Shown here: positions 52,257 through 61,258 of the stretch, one piece after another
How the letters are laid out: each line of letters starts with the position of its first letter
Numbering within the stretch: the stretch's first letter is position 1
Assembly: GCF_018614415.1 (NCBI RefSeq)
Contig: NZ_JAGGOO010000061.1
Location: 32,756 to 96,755, forward strand
Direction of reading: 5' to 3'
Length of the DNA stretch: 64,000 nucleotides
Origin: Streptomyces sp. ISL-12
Lineage (GTDB): Bacteria > Actinomycetota > Actinomycetes > Streptomycetales > Streptomycetaceae
Notes under the pieces: generated by a model
Seen by the model: only the letters and a program-made list of their open reading frames with translations
Databases searched by the model: none
Told to the model about the DNA's origin: nothing
Made by a program: the position numbers and the translations under genes

Positions 52257-52369
52257 GAGGGTCTCTCCTTCCACCGCCGCCCGGGTACCAGCGCTCCGCC
52301 CTTCCCAACCCCGGCACACAATCCCGACTTTCTATCGCTTTTGACCCCCTATGGGGCGATAATCACACC

Positions 52370-52744
52370 ATGAGTACGGCAACGTATGAACTGCTGGCCG
52401 CCACGCAGCACACGCTCAACATGACCGCGGCCTTCCTCGGCGGGCTGGTGATCGCCGGCGCGCTGATCTGGGCCGTACGCGTCGGCATGCGCGTCATGGA
52501 CCGGGACACCAGCCACCCGCGCCCCGACGAACAGCCCAGGCTTCCGCTCACCGGTCCGGTGCACGAGGAACGGGAGATGCGGGAACCGGACGACGTGCCC
52601 GTGATGGCCGACGGAGGCGCGCGGCTCATGCCGTACGAACTCCACCCCGCGAGCACCCGCCGGGGCAAGGACCAGAACCGGCGCCGCTGGCTGCCCGGCT
52701 CCACGGGCTCCTTCGGCGGCGGCGGCCTGCCACGCGGTCTGTGA
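52370..52744 (+). CDS. DUF6479 family membrane protein
   Basis: The 124-residue protein has a single span (MTAAFLGGLVIAGALIWAVR) after about 17 residues and a polar C-terminus with REPDDVPVMADGGARLMPYE and a basic end, fitting the Streptomyces family DUF6479. The function is unknown. A CCCCTATGGGG palindrome lies 13 bp before the start. Confidence 0.85.
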   Translation: MSTATYELLAATQHTLNMTAAFLGGLVIAGALIWAVRVGMRVMDRDTSHPRPDEQPRLPLTGPVHEEREMREPDDVPVMADGGARLMPYELHPASTRRGKDQNRRRWLPGSTGSFGGGGLPRGL

Positions 52745-52762
52745 GCAGTAGCGTCGCTCTTG

Positions 52763-52796
52763 TCATCGCCCCGCTCTGATGAGCGGGGCGATGACG
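52763..52796 (+). terminator. terminator after the DUF6479 gene
   Basis: A perfect 15-bp stem (left arm GTCATCGCCCCGCTC) with the loop TGAT lies 18 bp after the stop. Confidence 0.9.
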
Positions 52797-52897
52797 AATC
52801 GGCGCCGACTGTTGGCGTTTTCTGCCGGCAGAGGTGGACCGGGCGGTACGGAGTCCGGCGAGCAACGGCACCACCGATGTCCCGGGCGGCAAGGTGA

Positions 52898-53072
52898 GGC
52901 TGGGCGGTCTCGGTGGCCCGGCAGCCCGGCCGCGCCGGTGTGCTCCTCACCTACGAGGGCCAGGGGCACGGCAGCGTCACCAGCGGCCCGTGCGGGGTGG
53001 ACGCCGTGGACGGCCACCTCGCCGGCCTGGCCGTACCACCGCGCGGTACACACGGCCCCGCCGTACCGTCCT
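52898..53072 (+). pseudogene. C-terminal remnant of a TAP-like alpha/beta hydrolase
   Basis: The frame from 52898 reads GWAVSVARQPGRAGVLLTYE, GQGHGSVTSGPCGVDAVDGH, LAGLAVPPRGTHGPAVPS and a stop. This is the end of the tripeptidyl-aminopeptidase-like hydrolases (LLTYxGWGH catalytic-His motif, P-A-RGT-x-CPA end). A stop codon lies directly upstream, and no N-terminal part is present. The remaining bases of 52745-53111 show the terminator only. Confidence 0.7.
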
Positions 53073-53111
53073 GACCCTCGCGACCGGCGGTGAGGATCGG
53101 CCGGACCGCCC

Positions 53112-54782
53112 CTACAGCGCCAGCCACACCGTCGTGTCCGGCCCCAGCCGGCCGTCCACCAGGGGCGCGCTGCTCAGCAGCACCTCGCCCGCCGGGAGGT
53201 CCACCACCCGGCCGGAGAGGTTGGCGACGCAGCGCCAGCCGGGTGAGCGGTCGAAGCGCAGGACGCCCGGCGGGACGTCGTCCGACCAGGTCAGGGTCTC
53301 GCCGTCGAGGAGCTTGCGGCGCAGGCGCAGGGCCGTACGGTACAGCTCCAGGGTCGAGCCCTCGACCCCGTCCTGGGCCTGGACGGCGTACGTCGCGAAG
53401 GACGGCGGCTGCGGCAGCCAGGCACCGGCCGCGCCGAAGCCGTACGACGGGCCGTCCGTCGTCCACGGCAGCGGCACCCGGCATCCGTCGCGGCCCTTGC
53501 GGACGTGCCCGGTCTGCTCCCAGATCGGGTCCTGGAGGACCTCGGTGGGCAGGTCGGCGACCTCGGGCAGGCCCAGTTCCTCGCCCTGGTAGAGGTACGC
53601 CGAGCCGGGCAGCGCCAGCATCAGCAGGTTCGCGGCACGGGCGCGGCGCAGGCCGGCCGCCTCGTCGAGGGCGGGGGCGGTGCCGCCGGACAGCAGCCAG
53701 GCGTCGGGGTCGGTGCCGGGCGGGAGCATCAGCCGGGAGACGGGGCGGACCACGTCGTGGTTGGCCAGCACCCAGGTGGCGGAGGCCCCGGCGGCGGCCG
53801 CGTCGGCGAGCGAGCTCTCGATGACCTCGCGCAGCTCGGCGGCGTCCCAGGGGGCCTTCAGGTATTCGAAGTTGAACGCCTGCCCCAGCTCGTCCGGGCG
53901 GGCGTACAGCGCGCGCCGGGCGCCCGGCACCCACGCCTCGGCGACCGCCATCCGGGGCGGGGTGTAGGCGTCGAGGATCTTGCGCCAGTCGCGGTAGATC
54001 TCGTGGACGTCGTCCCGGTCGTAGAAGGGGTGGGTGCCGGGCTCGAACTCGCCGAGCGCCGCCTCGTCGCTCAGCTCGGGGGCGCCGAGGTCGCGCAGCG
54101 GTTCGGTGAGGTCCTTGGCGAGGGCGTGGGCGACATCGACCCGGAAGCCGTCGACGCCCCGGTCCGACCAGAACTTGAGGGTGGTGCGGAAGTCGGCCCG
54201 GACCTGCTCGTTCTCCCAGTTCAGGTCGGGCTGCTGGGGAGCGAAGAGGTGCAGGTACCACTGCCCGTCGGGCACCCGCCGCCAGGCGCTGCCGCCGAAG
54301 ACGGACTGCCAGTCCGTGGGCGGCAGTTCGCCGTGCTCGCCGCGTCCGTCGCGGAAGACGTACCGGTCGCGGGCGGCCGAGCCGGGCCCGGACTCCAACG
54401 CCTCGCGGAACCAGGCGTGGCGGTGCGAGGTGTGGTTGGGGACGAGGTCGACGATGACCTTCAGGCCGAGGCGGTGCGCCTCGGCGGTCAGCGCGTCGAA
54501 GTCGTCCAGGGTGCCCAGGCGGGGGTCGACGTCCCGGTAGTCGTCGACGTCGTAGCCGCCGTCGGCCAGCTCGGACGGGTAGAAGGGGCTCAGCCACAGC
54601 GCGTCCACGCCGAGCGCGGCCAGATGGGTGAGGCGCTGGGTGATGCCCCTGAGGTCACCGAGGCCGTCCCCGTCGGCGTCGGCGAAGCTGCGCGGATAGA
54701 TCTGGTAGATGACGGCCTGCCGCCACCAGTTGGGGTCCTGGGACGACAGGTCGGGGGTGCCGGATGCGGTGCGTACGGTCAC
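53112..54782 (-). CDS. GH13 alpha-glucosidase / oligo-1,6-glucosidase-like
   Basis: The 556-residue enzyme has conserved GH13 regions: VDLVPNHTSHRHAWF, GFRVDVAHALAKDL with the nucleophile Asp, AVAEAWVPG with the acid Glu, and VLANHDVVRP with the third Asp. The N-terminus NWWRQAVIYQIYPRSFAD matches cytoplasmic maltodextrin glucosidases, and there is no signal peptide. GTG 54782 has GAAGGGAACC. No sugar transporter genes are adjacent, which is unusual for such genes in Streptomyces. Confidence 0.94.
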   Translation of the reverse strand: MTVRTASGTPDLSSQDPNWWRQAVIYQIYPRSFADADGDGLGDLRGITQRLTHLAALGVDALWLSPFYPSELADGGYDVDDYRDVDPRLGTLDDFDALTAEAHRLGLKVIVDLVPNHTSHRHAWFREALESGPGSAARDRYVFRDGRGEHGELPPTDWQSVFGGSAWRRVPDGQWYLHLFAPQQPDLNWENEQVRADFRTTLKFWSDRGVDGFRVDVAHALAKDLTEPLRDLGAPELSDEAALGEFEPGTHPFYDRDDVHEIYRDWRKILDAYTPPRMAVAEAWVPGARRALYARPDELGQAFNFEYLKAPWDAAELREVIESSLADAAAAGASATWVLANHDVVRPVSRLMLPPGTDPDAWLLSGGTAPALDEAAGLRRARAANLLMLALPGSAYLYQGEELGLPEVADLPTEVLQDPIWEQTGHVRKGRDGCRVPLPWTTDGPSYGFGAAGAWLPQPPSFATYAVQAQDGVEGSTLELYRTALRLRRKLLDGETLTWSDDVPPGVLRFDRSPGWRCVANLSGRVVDLPAGEVLLSSAPLVDGRLGPDTTVWLAL

Positions 54783-54881
54783 TCGGTTCCCTTCGCGGTG
54801 CGTGCGGGCGACACGAGTAGGTCTGTCCACATCGCCGGAAAGGTGAACATCCGGGTACCCGGGGTGCCGCGGCGTCGGCGC

Positions 54882-57272
54882 TCACTGGCGGGTCCTGGCA
54901 CGCCCCCGTCTGCCGGTGCCACGCGACGGCGCCGACCGGTCCTGCCCCTGTGCCGCCCGTTCGGCCCGGCACACGGCCAGTCCCTGCCTGCTGGCCCGGG
55001 TGTCGGGGTGATCGGGACCGAGGACACGGTGCCGCTGCGCGAGTACGTGCTCGTACCTGTCCGCCGCCGCGGCATGGTCGCCCGCGTTGTGCAGGGCCTG
55101 GGCGATGTGGTGGCCGCTGAGCAGTGTGTAGGGGTGGTCGGGGCCCATGACGCGGGTGCGGTCGGCCAGTACGCGTTCGTGCAGGGCCAGGGCGCGCGCG
55201 TGCTCGCCGCACCGGCTGAGCGCCTCGGCCACATGGCTCCGGCTGGCGAGTGTGTCCCGGTGGTCGGGGCCCAGGAGCCGGAGCCGGTCGGCGAGGAGCT
55301 GTTCGTGCAGGGTGACGGCCAGCCGGTGGTCGCCCCGGCCGCCGATGGCGTTCGCGAGGTTCTGTCTGCTGACCAGGGTGTGCCGGTGGTCCGGGCCCAG
55401 CACCCTGAGCCGGTCGGCGAGGGTGCGCTCGTGCAGCGCCTCGGCCTCCTCGTAGGCGCCCAGCAGCTCACAGACGAAACCCACGTTGTTCCGGCTCACC
55501 AGGGTGTCGGGGTGGTCGGGCCCGAGCACGCGGTCGCGCAGCGCGAGCACCGACCGGTGGGCGGCGAGTGCCTGGGTGTGGTGACCGAGGCTGAGCACGC
55601 TGTTCGCGACGTGGTTGCGCGACAGTAGCGTGTCGGGGTGTTCCGGCCCCAGCACCTGCTCGCGCCGGTCGAGCACGGCCTGGCGCAGCACCAGTTGGAG
55701 GGCGTAGTCGCCCGAGTCACCGAGGACGTCCCCGAGCCGGTCGATGGTCGCTGCCGCCGCCACCAGCGGGATCGTCCCCGGTACCGACAGCAGTGACGGC
55801 ACGTGCGGCGCCAGCAGACGCGCCGTGGGCCAGCCGGGCAGTCCCTCGGGCAGCTCCGCCACCGCCGTGGTGAGGGCGTCCACCTGGGCGCGGGTACGGC
55901 GATCGGGGTCCGCGTGGGGCTCCGTCCCCAGCGCGAGGGCGCTCATCTCGCGCACCAGCGGATGGAGCAGGACCGAGCCCGGTACCTCGGACTCGGTGCC
56001 GAGCAGCCCGTAGCGCTCCAGTCCGGACAGCGCGCGGTCGACCTCGCCGGCGCTCACCGGCCGGCCCACGGCCGTGGTCATCAGCCGGTCGGTGACAAGG
56101 ACGGGCGGTACGGCGGCGGGGCCGTAGAGGGCCAGCTGGCGCAGCAGGGGGCGGGCCAGCGGCAGGCCCTCGCTGTCGAGCTGGTCGAGGGAGAGCTCCC
56201 AGGTGTGGCGCAGGAACGTGCGGGCCACGGCCGGGTCCCGGGCACCCGGCGGGTCCGCGCCGATGAGCAGCTCCGCCTCCCGGTCCAGGGCCTCCCGATA
56301 GGCGGTGAAGTCACGGTGCCGGCTCGTCGCGGCCCCCAGGTAGCGGCTCGCGGCCTGGAGCGCCAGGGGCAGGCCGCCGAGCCGGGCGGCCAGGGCCTCG
56401 GCTTCCTCGCGGCTGCCCGCGCCCGGAGCGGCGTCCAGCAGGACCCGGCCCCCGGAGACGGTGTCCAGAGGACCGAGCCGGAGCAGGTCCGCGGCCGGGC
56501 CCCATGTCTCCCCGCTGGTGTCGCGGCTGGTCACCAGCAGCAGCCCGCGTCCGTCCGGCCGGATCCAGCCCCGGTAGTGGGCGACGGGCTCGTCGGCGCC
56601 GCCCAGACGGGCCGTCTCGTCGGCGTTGTCGACCACCACGAGCCACTTGCGGCGACCGGCCAGGTACCGCCACACGGCGTCCGGCAGGCTGTCGTGCCCG
56701 GAACGCGCGGCCCGTACGCTCTCCTGCGGCATGCCGCAGGCCATCGCGGCCCGCACCAGGTCGTCGGCGAGCGTGTCGGGGTCGCGCCACCGGATCCAGA
56801 AGACGGACCAGCCGTCGGCTTCCGCCCGCGCCGCCACGGAGGCGGCCAGGGCCGTCTTGCCCACTCCGCCCGCCCCGCACACGACCGCGTACCTCCCCCG
56901 CGGGTCCCGCAGCAGAGCGGACAGCCGCTCCCGCTCCGTCTCGCGTCCGCGCAGGTGCCGGTCGGTACGGGGCGGTCGCAGCGATGTGGCCGTGCCCGCG
57001 GCGACCGGCGCGGTGGGCGGGTCGGTGAGCGCGGGGGACGCGTCCGGGCCGGTGCCGCCGCGTTCGAGCGGGGCGAGGGGGACGAACGTACCGAGCACCC
57101 CGCCCAGTACGCACAGCAGTCCGAACAGCGGCCAGGCGACCCACGGCTGCCCGGACCAGTCGAGGAGCGAGGCACCCAGGTGCTCCGTCACCGGTGCGAG
57201 CACCCCTGCCAGCAGAGCGCCCAGGACGGCACCCGCCGCTCCCCGTCCCCGTCTCACCCGGCCCCGTCTCAC
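54882..57272 (-). CDS. membrane-anchored NB-ARC NTPase with kinesin-light-chain TPR repeats
   Basis: This 796-residue protein has two N-terminal membrane segments (near GAVLGALLAGVLA and PLFGLLCVLGGVLGTFVPLA). An NB-ARC ATPase follows with Walker A CGAGGVGKTALA, Walker B KWLVVVDNAD and GLPLAL. The C-terminus has about six 42-residue TPRs of type VLGPDHPDTLxSR. This is the STAND/NLR-like plan. GTG 57272 is the most upstream reasonable start. It stands alone. Confidence 0.88.
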   Translation of the reverse strand: MRRGRVRRGRGAAGAVLGALLAGVLAPVTEHLGASLLDWSGQPWVAWPLFGLLCVLGGVLGTFVPLAPLERGGTGPDASPALTDPPTAPVAAGTATSLRPPRTDRHLRGRETERERLSALLRDPRGRYAVVCGAGGVGKTALAASVAARAEADGWSVFWIRWRDPDTLADDLVRAAMACGMPQESVRAARSGHDSLPDAVWRYLAGRRKWLVVVDNADETARLGGADEPVAHYRGWIRPDGRGLLLVTSRDTSGETWGPAADLLRLGPLDTVSGGRVLLDAAPGAGSREEAEALAARLGGLPLALQAASRYLGAATSRHRDFTAYREALDREAELLIGADPPGARDPAVARTFLRHTWELSLDQLDSEGLPLARPLLRQLALYGPAAVPPVLVTDRLMTTAVGRPVSAGEVDRALSGLERYGLLGTESEVPGSVLLHPLVREMSALALGTEPHADPDRRTRAQVDALTTAVAELPEGLPGWPTARLLAPHVPSLLSVPGTIPLVAAAATIDRLGDVLGDSGDYALQLVLRQAVLDRREQVLGPEHPDTLLSRNHVANSVLSLGHHTQALAAHRSVLALRDRVLGPDHPDTLVSRNNVGFVCELLGAYEEAEALHERTLADRLRVLGPDHRHTLVSRQNLANAIGGRGDHRLAVTLHEQLLADRLRLLGPDHRDTLASRSHVAEALSRCGEHARALALHERVLADRTRVMGPDHPYTLLSGHHIAQALHNAGDHAAAADRYEHVLAQRHRVLGPDHPDTRASRQGLAVCRAERAAQGQDRSAPSRGTGRRGRARTRQ

Positions 57273-57422
57273 CTGTCACCCCCGTGGATGGTGGTCACCC
57301 GGGCACCGCCGCACTCCGCGGCCGAGCCCGGACGAGCCGTCAGGGGCACGATAGACGTGGCGGCACCGGCAGCCAATGGGCCCGCCCGGTCCGACGACGC
57401 GGTGATCGCCGGGCGCGGCCCC

Positions 57423-58397
57423 TCAGGGGCCTTCGACCGCCTCCAGATACAGGGCCACATACCGTTCCACGTCCACCTCCAGGGCCACGTCGACCAGCGG
57501 CTGCTCGCGCGCGTCGCCGTGGAGTTCGGACTCGCCGGGGCGGGCGCGGCGGTCCACCAGGGTCTGGCCGCGGGCCGGGCCCGGGGAGAGGACCACCTCG
57601 ACCGGGAGGCGGTGGGTGGTCAGGCCCGCCGGGTCGATCACCGCGCAGACCGCGCCCGCGTCGCCGAGGCCGCCGCCGGGGTCCGCCTCGTCGGTGGCGG
57701 GGCCGCGGTGGGTGAGCAGGGCGCCGGCGAGGCGGGTGCCGGGGTCGGTGCTCGCGCGCAGGCGGCGGACGTCCGCGCCGGGGACGACGACCCGCTCGAA
57801 CACGTCCAGGCCGTACATGGTGATCGGCACGCCGGCGGTGAGCAGGATCGCCGCCGCCTCGGGGTCGTGCCAGACGTTGAACTCGGCGACCGGCGTCGCG
57901 TTGCCGGTGGCCACCGCGCCGCCCATGAAGACGATCCGCTCGATGTTGCGGGTGACCTCGGGGTGGGTGCGCAGCAGCAGGGCGATGTTGGTGGCGGGCG
58001 CGGTGGGGATCAGGGTGACCGGGCGGGGGGAGGCGAGGATCTCCCGGCGGAGGAGGGAGACGGCGTCCGTGTCGACCGGGGTGCGGGTGGGGGCCGGCAG
58101 GCCCAGGTCGCCCATGCCGTCGTGGCCGTGGACGTGCCGGGCGGTGCGCACCGCCTCGATCAGCGGGCGCTCGGCGCCGCGGGCGACGGGGATGCCGGGG
58201 GCGCCGGCCTGTTCCAGGACGGTCAGGGTGTTGCGTACGACGCCGTCGACGTCCGTGTTGCCGGCCACGCAGGTCACCGCGCGCAGGTCGAGGCGCGGAT
58301 GGCGGACCGCCAGCAGCAGGGCGAGGGCGTCGTCGATCCCGGTGTCGCAGTCGATGATCACCGGGATGGGCGTCGGTCGCTGCGGGTCGGTCGGCAC
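57423..58397 (-). CDS. inosine-uridine nucleoside hydrolase
   Basis: The 324-residue enzyme has the calcium-binding motif VIIDCDTGIDDALALLLAV, ALTV-like VTCVAGN, FMGGAVATGN and FNVWHDPEAA, all conserved in IUNH. It cleaves ribonucleosides to base and ribose. GTG 58397 is preceded by GAAGGAG. Earlier in-frame GTG and ATG positions lie in the repeat-adjacent DNA. The C-terminal region is typical. Confidence 0.95.
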   Translation of the reverse strand: MPTDPQRPTPIPVIIDCDTGIDDALALLLAVRHPRLDLRAVTCVAGNTDVDGVVRNTLTVLEQAGAPGIPVARGAERPLIEAVRTARHVHGHDGMGDLGLPAPTRTPVDTDAVSLLRREILASPRPVTLIPTAPATNIALLLRTHPEVTRNIERIVFMGGAVATGNATPVAEFNVWHDPEAAAILLTAGVPITMYGLDVFERVVVPGADVRRLRASTDPGTRLAGALLTHRGPATDEADPGGGLGDAGAVCAVIDPAGLTTHRLPVEVVLSPGPARGQTLVDRRARPGESELHGDAREQPLVDVALEVDVERYVALYLEAVEGP

Positions 58398-58535
58398 GGT
58401 GCGGGCTCCTTCGGCGCGACGGGGCTGTGGCGGACTTCGGGGCCCGACCTTACGCGGGGGCACGGGGGCCGACGGCGGGACCGGGGGCCGGGGGCGGGAC
58501 CGGGCCGGGGAACCGGGGGCGGGACCGGGCCAAGG

Positions 58536-58938
58536 CCGGGAGCCAACGGCAGGACCGGGCCAGCGGCGGACCGGAAACCGGCGGCGAGGCCGGAGACCCG
58601 GCGGCGGAACCGAGCCAGGACCGGAAACCGGCGGCGAGGCCGGAGACCCGGCGGCGGAACCGAGCCAGGACCGGAAACCGGCGGCGAGGCCGGAGACCCG
58701 GCGGCGGAACCGAGCCAGGACCGGGAGCCAACGGCAGGACCGGGCCAGCGGCGGACCGGAAACCGGCGGCGAGGCCGGAGACCCGGCGGCGGAACCGAGC
58801 CAGGACCGGAAACCGGTGGCGAGGCCGGGGAATCGGGGGCGGCCGAAACCGGAGACCGGGGGCGGGACCGAGCCAGGACCGGAGACCGGGGGCGGGACCG
58901 AGCCAGGACCGGAGACCGGGGGCGGGGCCGGAGACCGG
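58536..58938. repeat. compound intergenic minisatellite (50-, 35- and 30-bp units)
   Basis: The order is one 35-bp unit (58536), three 50-bp units starting at 58571, 58621 and 58671, a second exact 35-bp unit (58721), another 50-bp unit (58756), a diverged unit, and three 30-bp units starting at 58849, 58879 and 58909. The flank from 58450 has related G-rich sequence. The 555-bp gap 58398-58952 holds this array and no gene I can support. Frames change because 50 and 35 are not multiples of 3. Confidence 0.95.
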
Positions 58939-58952
58939 GGGGCCGGGGCGGC

Positions 58953-59741
58953 CTACTCGTCCGGGTTCAGGCGCCGGCGGTGGGTGATCACGTCCTGGGC
59001 CGCCTCCTGGACCGTACGGCCCCGGGCGAACGCGTCGCCGCGCAGGCGGGCCAGGGCCTCGTCGGAGCCGACGCCGAGCTGGGCCATGATCATGCCGACC
59101 GCCTGGTGGATCCGGTCGTGGCCGGTGGCCAGGCCGTTCAGCCAGGAAAGGCCGCCAGGAGGGTCGTCGTCGTCCTCCTCGTGCGGCAGCGCCATCAGGG
59201 CCATGGTCATCACGCCCGCGACCAGCCGCGCCGTCCGCAGTTCCTCGACGCTGAGCCCGCCGGGGGTGTCCCGGTAGAGGTCGAGGGTGCCGAGGCACAC
59301 CGAGTCGCTGCCCAGCGGCAGCGCGTACACCGCGCGGACCCCGGCCGCCGCCGCCTGCTGGGCGTAGACGGGCCAACGGGCCGCCTCCGGATCGGCCGTC
59401 ACGTCGCGTACGAGCACCGGGGCGCCGGTCTCCGCCGCGTGGACGCAGGGCCCGTCACCCAGGGTGGCCTGGATCTCCGCCACCCGGCCGGCCCGCTCAC
59501 CGCTGGCGCACAGCGGCACCGGTACACCGTCGCTGCGCAGCGACGCGCTGGCCCCGGACAACGGCAGCAGCCGGACCACGACCTCGCACAGCCGGGCCGG
59601 CACCTCGCCGGGCGGGGCGTCACCGACGCTCTCCGCGATCAGGTCGGCGACCCGGCCCGCGTCCGTTCGCCGAAGCCGCTCGGGCCGCTCGGGCCGCTCG
59701 GGCCGGTCGGCGGGCCCCTGGGAATCGTCGCTGGGCGACAC
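58953..59741 (-). CDS. GAF-ANTAR domain regulator
   Basis: The 262-residue protein has a GAF domain (LGDGPCVHAAETGAPVLVRD, AGVRAVYALPLG, CLGTLDLYRDTPGG) and a C-terminal ANTAR RNA-binding domain with DRIHQAVGMIMAQLGVGSDE and GRTVQEAAQDVITHRRRL. It should bind RNA hairpins and act in antitermination or translation control. GTG 59741 has GAAGGAGG. The N-terminus has an RPERPERPERLRR repeat. The gene ends 14 bp from the compound minisatellite. Confidence 0.94.
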   Translation of the reverse strand: MSPSDDSQGPADRPERPERPERLRRTDAGRVADLIAESVGDAPPGEVPARLCEVVVRLLPLSGASASLRSDGVPVPLCASGERAGRVAEIQATLGDGPCVHAAETGAPVLVRDVTADPEAARWPVYAQQAAAAGVRAVYALPLGSDSVCLGTLDLYRDTPGGLSVEELRTARLVAGVMTMALMALPHEEDDDDPPGGLSWLNGLATGHDRIHQAVGMIMAQLGVGSDEALARLRGDAFARGRTVQEAAQDVITHRRRLNPDE

Positions 59742-59874
59742 GCCACCGCCTCCTTCACCGACCCGGAAGGCCACCTCGGCAGCGCCCGACTACCCGTGGC
59801 CGACCAGGCGAAACCGTGCTCGCCCCGCTCGCCGTTCTTGCAAGACCCCTTGCCATATCGGCATGCTGGCGGCC

Positions 59875-60468
59875 ATGAGCAGCACCGGCAGGGACACCGG
59901 CACCGCCAAACAGGACCGGCTCGCCGCCGTCGGGCCACGGCTGCGTGAGCTGCGGCGCCGGCGGGGCCTGACACTGGCCCGGCTCGCCGAGGAGACCGGC
60001 GTCAACGCGAGCACGCTCTCCCGCCTGGAGGGCGGCACCCGCAAGCCGACCCTGGAGATCCTGCTGCCGCTGGCCGAGGTGTACGCCGTCCCCCTCGACG
60101 AACTCGTCGGCGCCCCGCCCGTCGGCGACCCCCGCATCCACCTCAAGCCGGTCACCCGCGACGGCATGACCTACGTACCGCTCAGCCGCCCCGGCGGCAC
60201 GCAGGCGCACAAGCTGCTGATCCCGCCCCGGCCCGGCACGGAACCCGACCTGAAGACCCACGAGGGCTTCGAATGGGTCTACGTCCTCGCCGGCCGGCTC
60301 CGGCTGCTGCTGGGCGACCGGCGCCTGGTGCTCAGGGCGGGCGAGGCGGCCGAGTTCGACACCCACGTCCCGCACTGGCTCGGCCCCGACGACGACCGGA
60401 CCGTGGAACTCCTCGTCCTGTTCGGCCCCCAGGGCGAGCGCGCCCACCTCCGGGCCCGCACCACCTGA
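59875..60468 (+). CDS. XRE regulator with cupin domain
   Basis: The 197-residue regulator has an N-terminal helix-turn-helix (RLRELRRRRGLTLARLAEET, then VNASTLSRLEGGTRKPTLEI) and a cupin_2 barrel (THEGFEWVYVLAGRLRLLLG, AEFDTHVPHWLG). Such XRE-cupin proteins sense small molecules. ATG 59875 is chosen with weak GGCGG upstream. An in-frame ATG at 59863 is possible. The stop lies 16 bp from the convergent permease-subunit gene. Confidence 0.93.
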   Translation: MSSTGRDTGTAKQDRLAAVGPRLRELRRRRGLTLARLAEETGVNASTLSRLEGGTRKPTLEILLPLAEVYAVPLDELVGAPPVGDPRIHLKPVTRDGMTYVPLSRPGGTQAHKLLIPPRPGTEPDLKTHEGFEWVYVLAGRLRLLLGDRRLVLRAGEAAEFDTHVPHWLGPDDDRTVELLVLFGPQGERAHLRARTT

Positions 60469-60484
60469 CGGGAGGGCAGCGCCG

Positions 60485-61258
60485 CTACGGCCGTTCGTAC
60501 GGGTTCGCCGGCTGCGCCACCCGCCGCACCTGTTCCGCGTCCACGACCGGCGGCCATGCCTCCTCCGAGCCGAGCGTCCCCTCGGGGTGCCAGGTGCCGG
60601 TGACCGTGACCCAGGCGCCGTCGTCCGGCGCGTCGGCCGCCGCGTCGCCGCGGACCTCGACCTTGCTGGTCGTGGCGTCGGCGGCGCAGCAGGTGACCAG
60701 GAGCCGGGTGACGTACCAGGTGCCGTCGTCGTCGCGGGTGACGAAGCCGGTCAGGCGGACGGTACGGCCCTTCAGGGAGCGCCCGCTGTCGTAGATCGCG
60801 CGGGACGAGAACTCGGCGAGGGTCAGCTCCACCGGGTCCCCGGACGGCAGCGCGGGGAACGTGCCGACGCCCTGGGCGGCGCGCTGCGCGGCCTCGCGTT
60901 CGGCGCTGTAGGTGCCGAGGGCGGGCGGCGGGAAGAGGAGGAGGGCGAGGGCGGGCAGGGTGAGCAGCCAGGCGACGCGGGGGCCGGCCGCGCCGTGGCT
61001 GTGGCCGTGGCCGTCGTCATCGTGGCCGTGGCCGTCGTCATCGTGGCCGTGGCCGTGGCCGTCGTCGGGCGCCTCCTGCCGTGGGCGCCGCGCGCACACC
61101 GACACCGCCGCCAGCAGCACCAGTACCGCCCCGGACAGGATCAGGCAGGGCCGCAGCCCCTCCTGCACGTACCGCAGGTACAGCTCCGAGAAGAGCGATA
61201 TCCGCAGCACCGCCGCGCCGGTCAGCGCCAGCAGGACCGCCGGTCCGTACCGCCTCAC
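60485..61258 (-). CDS. TIGR03943-like permease subunit with His-rich loop
   Basis: The 257-residue protein has four hydrophobic segments in the N-terminal half. Between the second pair and the later part sits a His/Asp/Gly repeat (GHGHGHDDDGHGHDDDGHGH), a likely metal-binding loop. The C-terminal domain has VTRLLVTCCAADATTSKVEV. GTG 61258 overlaps the permease stop as GTGA. It works with the upstream permease. The substrate is unknown, and a metal ion is inferred from the His-rich loop. Confidence 0.88.
   Translation of the reverse strand: MRRYGPAVLLALTGAAVLRISLFSELYLRYVQEGLRPCLILSGAVLVLLAAVSVCARRPRQEAPDDGHGHGHDDDGHGHDDDGHGHSHGAAGPRVAWLLTLPALALLLFPPPALGTYSAEREAAQRAAQGVGTFPALPSGDPVELTLAEFSSRAIYDSGRSLKGRTVRLTGFVTRDDDGTWYVTRLLVTCCAADATTSKVEVRGDAAADAPDDGAWVTVTGTWHPEGTLGSEEAWPPVVDAEQVRRVAQPANPYERP

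Noticed and set aside
52341..52363. TTGACC and GATAAT as a promoter for the DUF6479 gene
   Set aside because: Spacing is 11 bp, far too short for a sigma-70-type promoter.
58427..58987. Plus-strand open frame across the minisatellite
   Set aside because: The frame is open only because of GC-rich repeats; the 50-bp period changes frame and no start signal exists.
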